From positions 662,834 to 718,699 of the forward strand of contig NW_019091494.1 of NCBI RefSeq assembly GCF_001949145.1: a stretch of 55,866 nucleotides of DNA, written 5' to 3'. Origin of the DNA: Acanthaster planci. Lineage: Eukaryota > Echinodermata > Asteroidea > Valvatida > Acanthasteridae. The number at the start of each line of letters is the position of its first letter. Position 1 is the first letter of the stretch. This document shows, piece after piece, positions 11,580-22,118 of the stretch. Under the pieces are notes generated by a model. The model made no database searches. It was not told where the DNA came from and saw nothing but the letters and a program-made list of their open reading frames with translations. The translations under genes were made by a program, and so were the position numbers.

Positions 11580-11853
11580 TATTTTACCGGTTAATTCGCT
11601 GTAAGCTCGTAACGCTTCATGCACGTTTAAAAAACGTTTGCTGGCTCGCGCATTCTTGTCGGTTTCGCTCGTTTAAAAAATGTAACATATGAAGGCGATT
11701 TTGCTCCCAAGATTCTTTCGCTTGCACCAATTGGTCTAGGGCTAAATTGTGACGTTTTCGTTCCTCGTCGACTTTACTTTTTGATAAACTGCTCAATAAA
11801 AAATCTGAGCTTTTAAATGCCAAAGTGTTCACTATCGCTCCTCCAACCATCAT
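11580..11853 (-). pseudogene. Small conserved element protein, hydrophobic start plus charged helix
   Basis: A 78-residue frame begins with a short hydrophobic segment (GGAIVNTLAF) and continues as a charged, helix-forming stretch (DEERKRHNLALDQLVQA). After a frameshift near 11.62 kb the frame probably continues to about 11.58 kb (VHEALRAYSEL). From memory, similar small proteins sit beside capsid genes in invertebrate Polinton-like elements; function is unknown. Confidence 0.45.
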
Positions 11854-11889
11854 TAAAGCATCCGCTTTAATAATTTAAAAATATCAATA

Positions 11890-12115
11890 GCAGAATTAAA
11901 AATCAACTTTCAGAAATTCAGGCCGATCAAACAGATATCGAGCAAATGCTGGGCAACATGCGCGCAGATATCGATCACATTGGTGACATGGTCTTAAAGA
12001 TTCAAAGTGAAACGTTTAGAAAGCAAAATAAATTAATGGAATATGAAGATCTATTTTTTTGCAGCTGGCATATCCTTTATTGCGTTATCATTCCTGTTTA
12101 AAATTTTTACGTAAA
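11890..12115 (+). pseudogene. Coiled-coil protein with C-terminal membrane segment, broken
   Basis: The open stretch has heptad-like spacing (LSEIQADQTDIEQMLGN) and then, one frame over, a hydrophobic tail (AGISFIALSFLFKIF). A frameshift near 12.05-12.06 kb separates the two. It is divergent from the 11.58-11.85 kb gene. Function is not known. Confidence 0.35.
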
Positions 12116-12139
12116 ATATAAATCGTATATATTAAGAAA

Positions 12140-13250
12140 ATGTCGAATCAATCACCCATAACCCGAGTACAATAGCTGCGGGTCTCACGTTAACCGTAAA
12201 TTCCCAGCGTTAGGAATCGACGACGTAATCGTCCTGGGTACCGCGAAACTGGCTTTTAAATTAGATCTAGATGGAGCATCAGACGATAACAGAACCGTGT
12301 ATAACAACGTGGCGCGAAATTTGATCTCGGAAATCAACGTCAGCTTAAAAGGCAATAAAATCGTCAGTTACCGAGACGCGGACGCATTTCATAATTTTAA
12401 GGACAACTGGTTACCTCTGTCGTAGACGAAAAATATGGCGTGTTTCGGATTAGAACGAGAAAACGTGACAAGTTACGTTTGAACGCGGGCGATAAAAACG
12501 AAGCTGTGACTAACGGTAAAGATAAAGCGATTGCAGACGCATTTAAAAATCGATACGCGATACCATTAGACGGGTTTAAAAGAGCCTCTGCCGTATCAGT
12601 TGACTTTTAACCGTCAACGACAAAGTGGTTAACTCGTCAGACACGGCTGCGGAATATGCAATTTCGGATTTGACATTGGAATATGAAGTCGTCACCAATC
12701 GAGATTTGGCACAGGCCCTGCGGACCAAGCACAAGGGACTTGTATATTATTTATTTGACAGGATACACTCGTGGAAGAAACATGCGGTCAATTAGTCAGA
12801 TACGTTATGGAATATTAATATCGATCAAGAGCTTGAAAGGCTCAGCGATTTTATTACCCGCAGATCACAAAGACGGTAGTAAGGGTTGAAGGTAAGCCAA
12901 ATCAATTGTATTCACAGGGACTTTTTGAATATCAGCACTGGCCAGAAATGAACTAGTATTTCGGAGATTGGAATACTGAGTTGGCTTGAAAGTGGTGTTG
13001 AAAGATCTAAATTTAACCGGGGTTGATATGGCTGAATATCTAAAAGATAAATACGGTCTGTGGCTCGATTTCCAGAGTCCCGATGATAACTCAGCGCACG
13101 GGTCGGGTAGACCTCTAAGAGGCGGGGGCGATATTTCGATTCAAATGGAACGCGAGGAAGAGTCGGCGGGTGCGTTAATGATGTACGTTGTTTTTGGTGA
13201 TGGACGCCCAATTGACAGTGGAAGATGGGAATTTTAAGAGCTGTGTGTAA
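12140..13250 (+). pseudogene. Major-capsid-like protein relic
   Basis: A run of reading-frame pieces in several frames resembles, from memory, a capsid-type protein of invertebrate Polinton-like elements. Landmarks: VYNNVARNLISEINVSLKGN at about 12297-12356; a segment with NAGDKNEAVT at 12483-12513; YAIPLDGFKR near 12554-12584; QLYSQGLFEY near 12900; and DMAEYLKDKYGLWLDF with QMERE before the end. Breaks include stops at 12425-12427 and around 12610, and several frame changes. The family forms the virion shell. Assignment rests on remembered similarity, so a profile search is needed. Confidence 0.5.
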
Positions 13251-13363
13251 TAAATTGGAATCTATTAGAGACTGAATACCGCCACACATTTGAGGCGATC
13301 GTGATCATATGTTCCACGTTATTTAAGAATAAAACGTATTTAGATCGTTTATGGATTTATATC

Positions 13364-13810
13364 GATGAAAACGTATTATTTATGCGATCTAGATCGTGAA
13401 AAGTTGGAGTTAAACGAGGTGATTGACTTATATCAGAAAATTTTTGATGGATAAAGTACGCTTTTTATTATCGACGATTGTGCCTCGGTACAAATTATTA
13501 AATATCGGAAAGATAAAAAATAGCAACACGTGTGCATTAAGTAAGATGGCGTTTAGTGGGAGTCATTATTCGCATTCGTGCTGGCTTCTTACACAAAAAA
13601 TATAATGCCGTTTTAAAAGACTACAGAAGCAATACGGCATGGGTTGCAATTTTGTATTTTAAAGATAAATCGTTATTCGATCAAATTTTAAGTGAGAACG
13701 ACGTGGTACCATATGAAGAAGGTGATAGATTGAAGAAGTATTTACGAAATTTTAAATTTAGTAAGTTAGTCGTTAATACTCGACCACCCGTCTCGTGGTT
13801 TTTGGCGTGA
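13364..13810 (+). pseudogene. Unknown element protein relic, two frames
   Basis: The first piece starts with ATG at about 13364 and runs about 29 codons to a TAA. A second open piece covers 13556-13810 in another frame. Between them the frame is lost. The C-terminal piece has alternating hydrophobic and charged residues (KSLFDQILSENDVV). No family is recognised. Confidence 0.3.
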
Positions 13811-13839
13811 ACAAAATTTATAAACTATTTTTAAAAATT

Positions 13840-14236
13840 GGCAAGAAGGAGATACCAATGTATTGAATGTGATGGCACTTCAATATGTCCTCATAAAAAA
13901 CAGAGATTAGCATGCAAGATTTGTAGCAACGCAATTCAAATTACTATTAGACGCTGGTTAAGTCATTGCAAGTATTACGATTAAAAATATAATTTATTTA
14001 ACCCTCAAAAATTTATTGATAGAGAATTTCTAGAAGAATTAATCGGCGATCATGAATTTTGTTATTACAACGACTTTAGCGTGAAATTACAATATATCGA
14101 GGAGCGAGACGACCAAGCAACCATCGAAAGATTACACACGGACTTTGGGCACGTGAAATGGAATTGCACTCTCGCTTGCCGAAGGTGCAACTTAATTAAA
14201 AAATGTCATATGGTACCCGAGTCGACCGATTTGTAA
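13840..14236 (+). pseudogene. Zinc-binding / HNH endonuclease-like protein with one internal stop
   Basis: One frame runs from about 13840 to 14236, interrupted only by a TAA at about 13982-13984. The N-terminal half has paired cysteines (CIECDGTSICPH and CKIC). The C-terminal half has an HNH-like pattern FGHVKWNCTLACRRCN: Gly-His, then Asn, then Cys-x-x-Cys-Asn. HNH proteins cut DNA and are common in viruses and mobile elements. The catalytic His is not certain. A single stop makes it one of the less decayed frames here. Confidence 0.45.
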
Positions 14237-14323
14237 GCTAATGTAACTTATGTATTTGCTTTAAAATGCTACAGTCGGGCTGTGTAAGCTCGACAGTAGC
14301 TTTTTTATTTTTGTTATAAGTAA

Positions 14324-14674
14324 ATGATAGCAATGTTGCAATTAATTCAAGTAGTTACCGAGCTAGTAATTGCGATTAACTTGACCTACCTCACAATTGA
14401 ATACCTACAACTTAAACACACCTTTAACAATTCTAAAACCCATATATTAAAATGGACCTCAGGTGAATCTAAAAAATACCTGGGTAAAGAATATTCCGTA
14501 AAGGAAATTGAACCACTTGCGCCGGCAGATCAAGAGAAATTATTTAATTTATACGAAGCACTCTTTGGAAAAGAAATCGTAAACGCCCATGGTAACGCAA
14601 TTCTAAGCTTATACGTGCGTTTACTCGGAATTGCCACTCCCGTCGATTTCCTCGGTTTCAAACTTGAATTCTGA
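14324..14674 (+). CDS. Putative membrane protein, open frame of 116 residues
   Basis: The frame opens with ATG, followed by a hydrophobic segment (LIQVVTELVIAINLTYLTIE), likely a membrane anchor, then a soluble charged region. It is unbroken over 116 codons and ends at a stop, which is notable among decayed neighbours. It could still be truncated. No family is recognised. Confidence 0.4.
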   Translation: MIAMLQLIQVVTELVIAINLTYLTIEYLQLKHTFNNSKTHILKWTSGESKKYLGKEYSVKEIEPLAPADQEKLFNLYEALFGKEIVNAHGNAILSLYVRLLGIATPVDFLGFKLEF

Positions 14675-14737
14675 AGAAGCGTTAACTAAAGATCTACGGC
14701 GGGGTTGATTTTGAGGAATTTTTGAGGAATATCCTCT

Positions 14738-15590
14738 GTTGAATCTAGATAACGAAGAAACAAATCAAAATGATTTAGATTGGGACTATAATGAAACGTC
14801 GTTGCTAGAAGACTTTGATCCTACACATCCTATTACCGTTGGGCCAGACAAAGAAGATATACATAGCAGTTTAGAAATCGAAAAGCGATACAATGAATTA
14901 AAGACGTAACGGAACTGCAAAGACAAGTCAACTTAATGAGGCTTAAACAATTGTTGCGCAAAAATAAAGTGAACGATTTTTACTCTGCTATTAAAAAAGA
15001 AACGGTTGCGACCCAGAAATTAAAGACCCAAACATTTTTAATTTAGATAGCAGAGACCGCCTGTACGTAAATTTCGAAGGTAAAACAGTTCTCTTAACCT
15101 GGGAAAATAATAGTAACGTATTTCTTAGCCTAAATAGAATTCGGCAAAAAACAAATACAGATTTTATAAGACGCGTCCTAGGCTTACGCGACTACGTTTC
15201 TGGCAAAACAAAACAGCAGGCGCAAGAAGTGGCTCGTAAACCGGAACAACTTCACCCCAAAAGTTTAAATTTAAGAAAACTCCCACAAGCATCAGATCTA
15301 GCGAGCGACATCGCAGAAGATCTCAAACGTTACAAACGGTAAAAGGGGAATTAATTTTAAATCAAGGTAAATTAGATCAGTAAGGCGCCAAAATTCAACA
15401 GGTTGAAAATGAGTTAGAAGAAGCGGCATCAGAAGGAGAACGTACAGAACTTCAACAGCAATTAGACGACTTACGCGACGAAAGACAGGGTAGATTAGAA
15501 GTCATCACTAGAAACACCAATCAATTAAGGAGCCAAATTAATCCCATTAAGGAAACAATTGAAAAGGTCATGAATTAAAGATTTAACTTA
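14738..15590 (+). pseudogene. Acidic coiled-coil protein relic, several frameshifts
   Basis: Pieces in successive frames: an acidic stretch (14738-14908), a basic helical stretch (14909-15045), an open stretch ending at about 15342 (VNFEGKTVLLTWENN, later LRDYVSG), and a coiled coil rich in Glu/Gln (15380-15577). At least three frame changes and stops separate them. It is compatible with one long structural or minor-capsid-type gene, but that is inference. Confidence 0.35.
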
Positions 15591-15611
15591 ACGCGAGAAG
15601 ATAAAAACGTT

Positions 15612-15720
15612 GTTTAGAGAGCAAGGCGTCACGATAGTAAGCATTTTAACGGTTTTTTCACTAGCCGTAAGTACGATTGTAAGTAGCATAGTGGCCGCCG
15701 CGAGAGCTGCTGGGACGCTT
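15612..15720 (+). pseudogene. Short hydrophobic (membrane) segment
   Basis: The open stretch FREQGVTIVSILTVFSLAVS and following residues is a strong membrane helix just after the coiled-coil relic. From memory, this type of segment recurs as the C-terminal anchor in invertebrate Polinton-like elements. It may be the end of the preceding gene. Confidence 0.4.
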
Positions 15721-15917
15721 AGTATTGCATCAGAACCCGCTCGCTTGGTAAGCGGGAGGTTCGCTCGGTTTTTCTCGCTTCATATTTAACCGACTTGGCA
15801 AAACTTATTCGCCAAGTTTTTTGCATAAGATCTTTTTTTAAAACAGCCGCGCGTTCGTTGGCTAGCGCTTCTGCTCTTTCATTGACTTGCCGTTCGAATT
15901 CTTCTTTGCTCGTCGAT

Positions 15918-16380
15918 TTACTTTCTTGCAGTTTGGTGCTCGGATAAAATCAGTACAAATTCCTCTTGCGATACATAACTGTCTTCAATCGCGCGCGAGA
16001 CGTACTTCTCGATTGTATGTAGCTTTGCATCAGCGAGTATTCGAATTTGATCGTGCTTTTTGGTTTTGTAAGACAGCCTGCAACTGGCGTATTTTAATAT
16101 CGCGTAAACGCGAAACGCGCCAATAGCGATGCCTTCCATTACTAGTCCCACGGGATTGGTAATTGCTCCCAAAACAGCGGGAATGCCGACGGCTGCCGAA
16201 GTAGTGCCAATGCTTCCACGCCATACTCAACTTAACCGAGTGCAGTGAGTATCCGTATAATCTTTTTGTAGCTAATTTCGCGCGCGTCAAGGTCTCTTTG
16301 GATTTGAGAAGGCGGTAAATTTTTGTCTCCGCTTGTTCGGCCGAAATTAAAGTCAAATCCGAGTAAACGTTAGTCGTCAT
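15918..16380 (-). pseudogene. Membrane protein relic split by frameshift
   Basis: The N-terminal part starts with ATG at 16380 (TTNVYSDLTLISAEQAETKI) and stays in frame to near 16.2 kb. The frame changes there, and a second piece (15918-16172) continues with a hydrophobic region (GAITNPVGLVMEGIAIGAF), a charged helix and a C-terminal segment with EEFVLILSE. One ancestral gene with a frameshift is the simplest reading. Function unknown; probably element-encoded. Confidence 0.45.
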
Positions 16381-16762
16381 CTTTTTATTGTATACGCATT
16401 TTTATATTTTTGCGACTAATATATTTAGCTCGATAACTAATCGTCGTTTTCACTTTCATTTTGTAAGAGTCCTATATTTCTCAGTTGTAATTTTCTGGGC
16501 GTTTCAAAATTGCTACGAAAATATCGATTTCTTGAAATCACTTGTCACAGGTCAATTGAGGACAATAGATGAACGCGAGTTTATCTGATTTCAATGTATA
16601 ACCTCTTTCATATAAAATTTTTATTTAACTAAGATTACCGTATTGCCCTTAGAATTATCGATGAAATTTTTCAATTTAAATGTCTGGGGATTTTGGCACA
16701 AGTAAAAAGTGTGACTTTTCATTTTATTATATACGTTTTGAAAAATCTTGTTTAGCGAGAGT

Positions 16763-17205
16763 TCATTTTTCAAAGGCGTTTTTCCAGTGCTCTTCCGAAA
16801 CTTGAAATAAATCTTTCACTTTAAAATCGTCCTTCTCAGTTGCCTCTTGATAACATACCGCAATTAAAGCCTTCAACGGTTTACCTCTAGAGATCTTGCC
16901 ATCTAAACCTCGGTTAAACACGTATTCTATGCGGCTTGATTGTTCGCTGGGTAATTCAGTGTTAAACTCTTTCAAAGTCTTTCTCGACCTCGGTGGTGGT
17001 GGTTTCTTCCAAACGTAACGCTGGTAATATTTTCACCCACGATTTTTGGTGCGTATGAAGGAACCCGGCCAAAAATTAGACTGCTATGTCGACATGCATA
17101 TCTTTCATCTATTTCTAATATGCAATGCTCGCACGTATTTGGGTCGTGGTGGTGGAGTTGGCCATTTAGGCAATGAGCCGGTTAGATGATAAATCTCTGT
17201 GTCTG
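16763..17205 (-). pseudogene. Unknown element protein relic, three pieces
   Basis: Reading begins with ATG at about 17209 (TDTEIYHLTGSLPKWPTPPP). A frame change is followed by a piece with Cys residues (CEHCILEIDERYACRH) that may bind zinc, then another change leads to the open frame 16763-16975. I do not recognise the protein. Confidence 0.35.
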
Positions 17206-17313
17206 TCATTGTTATTAATAATAAACCGTTTATTTATGGAACGAGTGATGTGAAAATAACCTCAGTTATTCTGAGGAATAAGCGAGGCTCAATTGATTCA
17301 TAATTTAATCGAC

Positions 17314-17449
17314 TATGGGAGATTCAGATATGCTAAACGCTTTCAACGCCGACTTATTTGAAATTAGTCCGTCGTTCCTAATTTTCAACATAGCCGCTGT
17401 CACTCTTTACCGAACGCTGGCGCCGCAAGACAGTGAACCGTGAGTACCG
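17314..17449 (+). CDS. Possible short protein with a hydrophobic centre
   Basis: The short frame begins MGDSDMLNAFNADLFEIS, has a hydrophobic stretch (FLIFNIAAVTLY) and ends at TGA. About 45 residues. It may be a small membrane protein of the element or a remnant; support is weak. Confidence 0.25.
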
Positions 17450-18100
17450 TAGTATACGTCTTTTGGACAAATAAATGATTGCGCGTCGTATCTCTTATTC
17501 ATAAATTTATCGATATTTGACGAGTCAATGGTGCGCTTTCGGTGATGAAATAGGGAGGCATAGGGATCTATTTTAACGTATGTAACAGGCTTGGCTCTCG
17601 ATTTTCACAGTCGAGACCTGTGCCGGTTAAATTGTTTTATAAGGAAGAATCCAAACGGACAGCTTCTTATGTTGATCCTCAAATAATCTCATTGCAAGAA
17701 TACATTAAAAATACAATCACTCAAAATACACAGCGATATACAAGAAATACCAACAATGGATGGACAGGCAATTAAAAAAACATACACTTAAATTGAAAAC
17801 AGGATTTAAGCAATCCAATTAATAACTAGAAAGGAACCAAAATGACTTATACAGAAAAGATGCAATCCCTTTTACAATTAAGAAACTAAAAAAACCTAAA
17901 TAAGGCTTAGCTGTGATCTTGATCTTGCTTGATCCACTTGACCATTGGACATGGGTGCAGCTCCAAGTCCTTGGTAGTCCTTCGCTAGGTCAAGAGACTC
18001 ACAGATCCAGCATGATGATGGGGGAAAAGGGGTGGAGTGAAGACGGTAGAGAGACGACCCGGGTCGGCTCCCCAAAGCGACATGACCCATGGGCAAGTAC

Positions 18101-18224
18101 CCTGCACCAACAGAGCACACAGGTCAGTGATGAAAAGGAGAAAAGTTTCAACAACTTTTGTCTAACAAGCCAAGTGCAGACAGCGCTTGGAGACAGCCTT
18201 CTCATCAGGTCTCAGATCGCTTCT
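18101..18224 (+). repeat. 124-bp direct repeat, left copy
   Basis: Runs from CCTGCACCAAC to CAGATCGCTTCT. The other copy is at 20473-20596 in the same orientation with about ten differences. The pair could be the ends of a decayed element or a local duplication. Confidence 0.8.
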
Positions 18225-18315
18225 TCTAATTAATTAAAGATCAACAGTCTTGTTTAGTTACACCAAAACTAATACATAATCCTAACTACATGATAGTGTT
18301 ACCAGGTTCGGAGCT

Positions 18316-18396
18316 GTGAGATGAAAAAGGAAGATTTTCTTTGAACCTTTTGTTTCACAGAATCTTTGCTCATTGACTTTTAATGACATGTCAAAT
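18316..18396 (+). repeat. About 80-bp direct repeat (pair with 19363-19441)
   Basis: GAGATGAAAAAGGAAGATTT and the sequence up to TTTTAATGACATGTCAA recurs at 19363-19441 with few changes. It is a second duplicated block inside the non-viral insert. Confidence 0.75.
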
Positions 18397-20472
18397 CAGA
18401 TTATTAATAATGACTGGAAAATCATGAAAAGGTACAATTAATTTGTGTGCAGCAAGTGTCCTTCATGACCCAACACAGTAGCATCACTTGTATTGTACTT
18501 TAGTCCTTGAATAACCTACAAGTACATGTATCCAATACCTGCTCTTACAATACACAATTATTTACTTGGTCATGACTATAAACTGGAATAAAGAATTTCC
18601 TCACTACACTTGAGCCTTTGACTTGACAATTGTCCGTCAATAACTGGTCAAATACTCGGAAACAACGATAATTCAATTTCCATGTACATGTACATGCATA
18701 ACTCTTAAACTTCCATCTCATGTGTCTGGTACACACATTACCTTGGACACATACGTGAACACATGTACATCCATTTAAAACAAGCAGTCCTTGTAATTCA
18801 AGAAAACTAAAAATGCACAAGCACCTTTGTTCATCATAGATTCTCATGCATCACATTCTTATGTGGCAACTGAACTTATCTGCCAAATTCTGCATTTCTC
18901 ACTAAGTACATGTGCGTATTCAGTCCATCTGGAATTTCCAGATTGTTGCCATACTCTAAACACTACACATTTACATGTACATCATGCTGTCCAACCCCTA
19001 AAGATCCATCTAAATAACCGTTCATCAATTCACACCTCTTGTAGGCCTACATGTGCTTCAGCATTTCTACTTGGCCACAACCAGAGAGGGACACTGGTCT
19101 TAAATGAATAGAAATTACTTACATTATCTCTATAGAATCTAAGACATATCTTGTGTCACTCGAGGAATGTGCTTATTTATCCCCAATGTCTAAATGCAAT
19201 ACATACAATGTGCTTGTCACATGGTCTGAGAAACAACTCCCTTTTCAATCCATTTCAATCCTTAAATATCAGACAATCTCCAACACAAATAATGAGCTCT
19301 AAATGAACTTGAATATATGAAGATTCCATATTTGATAACAGAAAATGGAAAGTACATACTCTGAGATGAAAAAGGAAGATTTTCTTCGGACCTTTTGTTT
19401 TACAGAAACTTTGCTTATTGACTTTTAATGACATGTCAATGAGACAAGATGAAGAGCGCCCTCTATCTTCCAAAAGTTACAAGTATACCCAGAAAAAGTT
19501 GGGGGCCTCAATGCTGATATGATTTTGAGAGGACTTGATGTACTTTGTTCAAATAAGGCAAAATACATAATTCATAGCACATTTTAGCACAAAATACATT
19601 TACTCAGGAAATGAGAGGCTGGTAAAGAAAATGAGGGGCTGGTAACAATAGGAATAAAACTAAGATACAATGAAACTAACCGAATAAAACGTGAATGAAT
19701 AAACAAGATTATTATTAAGTAATGCATAACTAATATGTTCACCCAGAACACCTCGTTTAAAAATACACTAAATAATATCCGGGAAAGTTCGCTAAAACTT
19801 CGTAGGCAATCATAGGTTAGCTGGTCAATGCGAAGTACACATAGAATAAGCAAGAGCAACGTATAAATAGTTAAGGGTGGCTGGCCTAACTCAAGGTCAG
19901 TTTAGTGTAGAATTACACATGGAACACTTACTTCCATGAACATGGCAACAACATGTGGCCAGGAACCATGGCATGCGATAAGGCTTGACTAGACTAAATT
20001 GTGTGGAAATACGTAACAGTGACTAATCTGGAATTCCCATTTTCCTTGAAGCACCAATGACGAAAAGTTGGCGAGTAGGGGAACACGAATATAACAATAA
20101 AAACACACACTTATCAGGTTGCGCAAGTTATTCAACAGAAAACAGTGATGTTGTAAAATACTCCTAAAGCACGAGTAAACTATTCCACAAAGATTCTTTC
20201 CTAATAGTAAGATAGTGAAACATAAAGAGTACAAAAATATCTCCACTAAATGATCGTTCCCATAAAAAAACAAGAATTATTAAATGGACTCGATAGAAAT
20301 GGAACATACAATAGGAATTGAAAAAATTAAAAAGTGCGGATGTTACAGTATGATTAACGTCTGAGCATTCATTCTTTGATCATGGTGTGCCATAAACCAA
20401 TTTACCTAAGCAAAGTATATCAAGATGTTTAATAAAAATCTATGTACAAGAAACAATAGGGATTCAGGCTTA

Positions 20473-20596
20473 CCTGCACCAACTCAGCACACAGGTCAGT
20501 GATGAAAAGGATAAAATTTTCAACAACTTTTGTCTAACAAGCAAAGTGCAGACAGCACTTGCAGACAGCCTTCTCATCAGGTCTCAGATCGCTTCT
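20473..20596 (+). repeat. 124-bp direct repeat, right copy
   Basis: Matches 18101-18224 in the same orientation, from CCTGCACCAAC to CAGATCGCTTCT. It lies about 350 bases left of the next viral frame. Confidence 0.8.
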
Positions 20597-20951
20597 GAGG
20601 AGGACAGGGCGACCTGGGCCTCTTTCAACGGGTGAGCCATGTGCTCGGAACAATTGATGCAGTATGGTCTTTGGTCACTAAGTTTTCTTGGATAAGGAAT
20701 GATCTCATCTTTCGTAATTAAGATTTCTCAAGATCACGTACCAGGATGTGGTCTCAATTTTATAGTCAGTTTAAGGTTATTCGCCCAATTCTTAGATAGA
20801 TTGGCCAAGAAAACATATGGTCAGTCGGAAAAGGTAAACACCACGGAAAAAGTGGAAACATATAGATAAATAATTAGGCAGATGGTTTCTCCCGTCCGGC
20901 CTTCTTGGAGAGGGGTATGCTGTGCTCAACACACTTCTGTGGGAATGACAC

Positions 20952-21299
20952 TTAGTCGGACCCAGCATCTTCAAGTGGCATTCTAACAGGGTCCGACACG
21001 TACATTTGGTTCTTAGCCGTGTAAGGTGGTTTAACTACATATTCGATCTTGTTCAAATCATCAATGTCGCGACTGGCTTTGTAGGCGTTTATGGTATTAG
21101 ACGGGAGATTAGACCCGATGGCGACTTGAGATTCAATAAACCTATAAACGGCTAAATTTACGTGATCAAGTATGCCCGCCGTAGTTGGTTGTATTTGATG
21201 GCAGATTTGACGCCCTACTAAATTTTCCGGCGTTTTATCTCGAGTGCCGTATTTGTAAAGCGGGTTTATGCCGTAACGGGGTTCTATCGTCATAATCAA
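20952..21299 (-). CDS. Unknown virus-like element protein, 115-residue open frame
   Basis: An unbroken frame with a soluble, mixed composition (GILDHVNLAVYRFIESQVAI in the middle). It is the first of a leftward cluster of four frames at the right end of the element. No family is recognised; a structural role is possible but only inferred from company. Confidence 0.4.
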   Translation of the reverse strand: MIMTIEPRYGINPLYKYGTRDKTPENLVGRQICHQIQPTTAGILDHVNLAVYRFIESQVAIGSNLPSNTINAYKASRDIDDLNKIEYVVKPPYTAKNQMYVSDPVRMPLEDAGSD

Positions 21300-21344
21300 C
21301 AGGCGTTTATTTTGACCGTTGTGATGGTTAAAAATGGGTGAGCC

Positions 21345-21533
21345 TCATTGACTCACGTGAGTGCCTTCTTTAATTACGGGTTTTGAAATGATTAATCGAC
21401 TTCGATCAAAGGGGCCATAGGTGACGTTGGGATCGCAGTTGTCGGCATTGAGACGCTCGTGGTCGTCTGAAACGATGTATACGTGGGTTGACATGGTTAT
21501 GATTTCCCCAGCTTTGTCATAGATTTTTCTCAC
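21345..21533 (-). CDS. Unknown virus-like element protein, 62-residue open frame
   Basis: A short frame (STHVYIVSDDHERLNADNCD) ending shortly before the next leftward frame starts. Its ATG overlaps the end region of the Cys-triplet gene, as in tightly packed viral gene clusters. Not recognised. Confidence 0.35.
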   Translation of the reverse strand: MRKIYDKAGEIITMSTHVYIVSDDHERLNADNCDPNVTYGPFDRSRLIISKPVIKEGTHVSQ

Positions 21534-21535
21534 TT

Positions 21536-21982
21536 TTATTCGGCTGCGTCTATTAACTTGGGTGGGATTTCTACTTTAATTAAATGTTCAATGTCAACGT
21601 CATATTCAATAATTAGTACAACTTCGTTTAAATCAGAGTCGGGTTTTGTCGCTGAATTGGGCGGTGGCTCGTTTTCTCGCGCGTGCCTCAACTTTTTATG
21701 CTTGCCGTTTACGAGCACCACGTGATCCATTCCTTCTAACTCGACACAATTCACACAGCCGGTGCAATATGTACAACCGAAACACTCTATACAATTGCTG
21801 CACTGGTAACAGTCCACGCAACTGTCCAAGGCATTTGAATTTTGACAGTCGTATGAATTAAAACAAGCCACGCAATTTATACATCTGCCGCAATCGTCGC
21901 AAGTGGAGCAATAGTTACATCTCGCGCAGTCGTTGCACGTGGCATTCTTAACAATCGGTGCGTTTGCATAAACGGTTGGAAT
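21536..21982 (-). CDS. Cys-x-x triplet-repeat protein
   Basis: The frame is open from a stop at 21983-21985 down to a stop ending at about 21536. Its first half (21746-21937, 64 residues) has 19 cysteines, every one in a strict three-residue register (for example CSTCDDCGRCINCVAC). Three of 22 register slots are not Cys. The second half is Cys-free, with a basic patch, a Pro-rich linker and an acidic beta-like tail (LNEVVLIIEYDVDIEHLIKV). Just upstream, in another frame, are further Cys codons (DCFRCFK), so the repeat once extended further. No ATG opens the repeat; the true start is lost or lies beyond a frameshift. A metal-binding or disulfide-rich solenoid is inferred. I do not know its function. 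Confidence 0.55.
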   Translation of the reverse strand: MPTVYANAPIVKNATCNDCARCNYCSTCDDCGRCINCVACFNSYDCQNSNALDSCVDCYQCSNCIECFGCTYCTGCVNCVELEGMDHVVLVNGKHKKLRHARENEPPPNSATKPDSDLNEVVLIIEYDVDIEHLIKVEIPPKLIDAAE

Positions 21983-22118
21983 TTAAAACAACGAAAGCAA
22001 TCGTACAAATCTATCAAATCGATTTAATTTCTCGTGTCTTTGCGAAAATAACAATTAATGTTTGTTTTATGGTTTATCATATCCTTTTATATAGTTACTA
22101 TTAATTTTTTTTTTCATT

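Larger units (their letters stand above)
17880..20650. mobile_element. Non-viral segment inserted in the virus-like element
   Basis: The 2.8-kb stretch has host-like texture (ACATGTACATG words, few CG-rich codons) and no gene. It interrupts the virus-like element, which resumes on the minus strand at about 20.95 kb. It contains two pairs of direct repeats: 18101-18224 with 20473-20596, and 18316-18396 with 19363-19441. It may be an unrecognised transposon or nested insertions. Confidence 0.45.

Noticed and set aside
13846-13862. AGAAGGAGATACCAATG resembles a bacterial/T7 expression ribosome-binding site
   Set aside because: The ATG reads only two codons to a stop, surrounding DNA is eukaryotic, and the zinc-protein frame runs through in another phase. 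Taken as coincidence, not vector sequence.
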